From assembly GCA_018806915.1 (NCBI GenBank), contig JAGKQI010000046.1:372001-436000 (forward strand): a DNA stretch of 64,000 nt, given 5' to 3'. The stretch comes from Phytophthora colocasiae. Lineage: Eukaryota > Oomycota > Peronosporomycetes > Peronosporales > Peronosporaceae. Shown here one piece after another: positions 60,899-64,000 of the stretch. Positions within the stretch are counted from its first letter, which is position 1. Every line of letters starts with the position of its first letter. A program made the translations under genes and the position numbers. The notes beneath the pieces were generated by a model that made no database searches, was not told the origin of the DNA, and worked only from the letters and a program-made list of their open reading frames with translations.

Positions 60899-62483
60899 TT
60901 ATCTATAGATTCGTTCGAGCTCGAGCTTCATCTGCAGTTTCCTCCAGTTCCAATAGCAGAGCATTAGCACAGTCATTGCACTGACAGCTAGAACGTTGCC
61001 AAAACTTATCCCGAACCAAAGTCCTTTGACGCCAAGACTGCATTGAAAAGCCAGCAAAGCGCCAAGAGGAACCCCGAAAACGTAGTACGACACTCCGTTG
61101 GCAATAGCAGCGTACTTTTGCATTCCTGTGCCTCGAAACACGCCTTGAATCACAGCATTAAGACCGTCCATTACAGTCAGAGGTGACCAAACTGCCATGA
61201 CGTCGGACACAAGGTCGACACTGTCGCCTTCATCGAGAAACAACCGCGGAATTTGCCCACTGAGTGCAAACAACAGCACCGCAAACAGTGAAGACAAGGC
61301 CAGGGTGATCATCAGCGCAACAGTTCGTGCTAACTTGGCAGTTCTTGGCATACCAGCTCCAAGGCAATTCCCCACACGAATATTAGCTGCTACTGACAAT
61401 CCAGCATACGTAGTGTAGATCAATACACTAACATTTACCATCACAGAGTGCGCAGCTACAGCCACCACACTATCAGGCAGTAAGCCTGCCAAGATAGAAA
61501 GAGCTTCGAAAGCCCACATTTCCATACCAAGCATCAGCATACCAGGAACACCAAGACGTAAAAAGAGACCAATGTAGTGACTTGCAGCTTTGAAATCCCA
61601 TGAATGACACCACCATTGCCGCAAGTGATGAGGACGCCACACGAAATACGGCACCAGTAACAACGGGAGAACGAAATTGCCCAGACTTCTGCCCATAGCG
61701 ATTCCGTTGAAGCCGATGGATGTGTGGTAGGCGAGGCTGTAGCCTATTGCTGCGATAGCGACGAGTGAAGACATGATGTTCTGGGCTTGGAGCACTTTAC
61801 GAGTGAGTTCGTAGAGAAAAAGACACGGAACTCCAGGTAAAATCCAGCGAGAGAATTGGCCAGCAAGGCGAGCTACTTCTTCATCTTGACCCAGTCCTAT
61901 CAGGATGGATTCGGTGAATGAATTGATGAGGAGCATCGGGATGAGAGTGACGGTGAGAACGATGACTCCCGTTTGAAAGTAGACGCCGATTTTCTCCAGT
62001 CGCTTCGCTCCGTAAGCTTGAGAACAGAGTGTATCCAAAGCAGAAGCGAGTCCGAGTCCAACAGAGAGTGACGTGATGTTCAATAGCTAAGGAACACATA
62101 TCTGTGAGTCTATGAGGTTAATGAGGGCCATTGCAGCGTTCATACCATAATGGAGAACGTCGCTGCGTCGACGTAGTGCTGAGAGAGAGGCGAATCGATA
62201 TTACCAGCAAGAATGATCGAGAGGAAACCCGGCAGGAACTCGAGAAACGTGGTAAGCATCTAGAAAGTCATCACAAGGAGTAAGAGAAAGTAAGTTTTAA
62301 CCTATGATGGCTCAATGTCCGTACCATGGGCCCCACGAGCTTGAGCAAAGTTTTCATTTCGTCAGTAGCTCTTGGTTTGAGCTCCGTGGAGTAATTAGGA
62401 TCAACATATGCAGACTGGGGCGATACGAGGCTCACGAACGATCGCTCCACGTCGCTTTTGTCTGGAGCTTGAAGCTGGTTCAT
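60899..62483 (-). CDS. MATE family multidrug/toxin extrusion transporter, three exons
   Basis: Exon 1 62325-62483 (ATG at 62483), exon 2 62146-62259, exon 3 60899-62086; total 486 residues. Introns 62260-62324 (65 bases, GT...TTTCTAG) and 62087-62145 (59 bases, GTATG...CCTTAG) join in frame to give ...LVGPM/MLTTFLEFLPGF... and ...TFSIM/LLNITSLSVGL. About 12 membrane segments are visible. MATE words: GLASALDTLCSQAYGA, LPGVPCLFLYE, GVPGMLMLGMEMW, AANIRVGNCLGAG and GVFRGTG. These proteins export organic cations and drugs in exchange for protons or sodium. The N-terminal tail is soluble and acidic. It starts 101 bases downstream of the MYND gene stop on the same strand, so its promoter is very short. 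No damage is seen. Confidence 0.9.
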
Positions 62484-62584
62484 TTCTCTAATCGGAGACA
62501 GTGATTAACGGGAAAGATACTGTGGAACGGCGGATTAAAACGTAGCCTAGACGGTAGGTTCACGTACTTCAGTGCTTGCTATCA

Positions 62585-63670
62585 TTACTTGGTCGCTTTT
62601 TCATTGCTAGCACTGATCTGCTCGTGGGTCTTACCACACAGTCGTTTGTGCAGCTTCCAGGCCTCCTTTTGGCATTCTCGAGAGCAATACACTGCGTCGC
62701 GGCACCTGGAACATTTGGACAACTTCTCACTGGGCGCATGACATTGATCGCATGTCTTACCCTTCGTTTCTTTAAACCAGAACAACGTGTCCTCCTCTCC
62801 TGGATGCGTCACTCCCTTCGGGTCTTCTTCTCCGTGGCAGAAGACACTTTCACTTGGAGCATAAAACTCCCACTTCTCGTTATGATGCATGAGATTCTGC
62901 CCCACACAGCCGAACCTGCTCATCATTGAGTCCAACTTCATGGTCTTGAGGTCTTTGAACTCGTCACTCAAGTTCTCAGCGCTAGAGGGGACGAACTCCA
63001 CTGCGAACTGCGCCACTGATCCGTAATCTGCTTCTCTTGCAATGGGCGCGAACTCCTGAGAGATGGCAAAGTCGCTGAGACCTCTCAAGTTCTCGTCTTC
63101 TTCTGTTTTGGGAAGCGGCAAGAAGTCGGCATCACCCAGTAAGAAGCAGAACATGGGCTTTTCATTGTCCGGCAGAGACTTGGAGCTCTCCGCCACAGCT
63201 TGGAACGTCTTGTATGGACTCTCGTCACGACGTCGCTCTCCCGGAGGAGCCACGTATACAAAGACCAAGTCTGCAGTCAATGGATCGACTACAGTGTCAT
63301 ATCCCATGAGCTTGCAAGCTTTGGTTACTTGTTCTTGGAACTCTGGGAAGCCATTGGACTCGATAAAGACCTTTGTACGAGGACCAGACGAGGAGGAAGC
63401 TGTGGTATGGTTATATGTCTCCACCCATGAGGCGTGGAGGTATAATAGACGAGAACTGATGCCTGTGATGCGGTGTTCTGCCTGCTGAAACTCGGTTTCT
63501 TTCCTGTTCATTTCCAAAGGTTAGAAACGCGTAAATGAACTAGAAATTGCATGGTTGTAAAGAGAAGAAACGTGCCATGCGTAGTCATAGCGCATGAAGA
63601 CCTTAGAAGCCACAAGGCGCTCACGCCATGGCGCTAAAGCCGACGCAGGAGCTGCAAGAGGCTGCTCCAT
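62585..63670 (-). CDS. MYND zinc-finger protein, two exons
   Basis: Proposed exon 1 63572-63670 (ATG at 63670) and exon 2 62585-63484, with an 87-base intron (GTTTCT...TTTCAG) joining VFMRYDYAWH to QAEHRITGISS in frame; 332 residues. A single-exon start at 63511 is possible but would lose the N-terminus. The middle (about residues 60-230) is an unrecognised domain (TKVFIESNGFPEFQEQV, ADLVFVYVAPPGE, MFCFLLGDADFLPL). The C-terminal MYND finger is complete: CDQC, CSRC, VYCSREC, HKRLC. MYND fingers bind short proline-rich peptides and often sit in chromatin or signalling proteins. The donor site GTTTCT is unusual, so the exon model is the weakest part. Confidence 0.75.
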
Positions 63671-64000
63671 TTGACGATTATTGAGACTGCTGTACCAAAT
63701 TGAAGGTACCGATTTAAGAAAATTCGATCGATTGTTCGAGAAGTGATACAACAATTCGAGACACGAGAGCGGCCAATATCGTTAGGAGAGCATACCTGTC
63801 CTGCTTCTCATTACATTATTAGATGGTAACTTAGACGTCGCCTCTCCCTGTGATTGGCATAAACCAGAAGGTTGCAGTGGCATCACCGGTCAATTTGGCT
63901 GGAGCCCACAACGCAATTATACGTGTAACGAGTAAACAAGTGAGAAGCAGCTACAGAATGCGATCCTTTAACGGCGGAGGTGTGTGCACTTACGGCCTTA
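63671..64000. other. Upstream region of the MYND gene
   Basis: No further gene is seen before the window ends. It should hold the promoter of the MYND gene; no clear initiator motif could be picked out by eye. Confidence 0.4.

Noticed and set aside
1..64000. tRNA, rRNA and other structural RNA genes
   Set aside because: No cloverleaf, conserved rRNA block or snRNA-like sequence was recognised by eye; a covariance-model scan would be decisive.

Overview
The window reads as a filamentous oomycete chromosome, most likely Phytophthora or a close relative. About 54 kb of nested LTR retrotransposons is followed by about 10 kb of compact host genes. The main taxonomic evidence is an intact Crinkler (CRN) effector gene. 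Supporting evidence is a FYVE-plus-START-like protein, a MATE transporter with two very short introns, a degenerate voltage/cyclic-nucleotide-type channel, and chromodomain Ty3/gypsy elements with an archaeal-like RNase H. No ribosomal or transfer RNA gene, CRISPR array or prokaryotic operon was recognised.

Layout, using my own labels. Element A (1-11609 plus 13833-16860) is a Ty3/gypsy element on the minus strand with an intact pol. It also has a long plus-strand ORF between the pol 3' end and the 3' LTR, which lies outside the window. Element D (11610-13832 plus 16861-22152) is a second gypsy element. A 5.25-kb inversion with ends at 11609/11610 and 16860/16861 has exchanged parts of A and D; undoing it on paper restores the reading frame of both. 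A fragment E1 of the G family (22437-23396) lies in a fragment F of another gypsy protease (23397-23713). Elements B (23714-31647) and C (31648-about 41910) are decayed relatives of A, each with the same antisense ORF. C is split by a nearly intact Ty1/copia element (33780-39405) and is fused at its 5' side to a third family, H (about 41911-44040). A deleted LINE (about 44190-45320) and gypsy element G (45321-about 54100) follow. G carries a 900-bp TTAA-flanked DNA element in its reverse transcriptase.

The host part holds a CRN effector (54326-56395), a channel pseudogene (56835-58416), a START-like/FYVE protein (58522-59730), a three-exon MATE transporter (60899-62483) and a two-exon MYND zinc-finger protein (62585-63670). 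A transposon-packed block abutting an effector and then small host genes is the usual two-speed picture for this group.

The strongest unexplained signals are these. (1) Element G is packed end to end, inside coding sequence and LTR alike, with short perfect inverted repeats about every 30-60 bases; in a duplicated 132-bp unit two hairpins have changed both partners of a base pair. (2) Antisense ORFs lie between pol and the 3' LTR in A, B, C and, as an unrelated ORF, in G; in G the ORF overlaps the pol chromodomain on the opposite strand. (3) Each element family has its own short word scattered across coding and non-coding parts: CAGA/TCTG in A, TCCGGA in B, AACG/CGTT in D, GATC in H.
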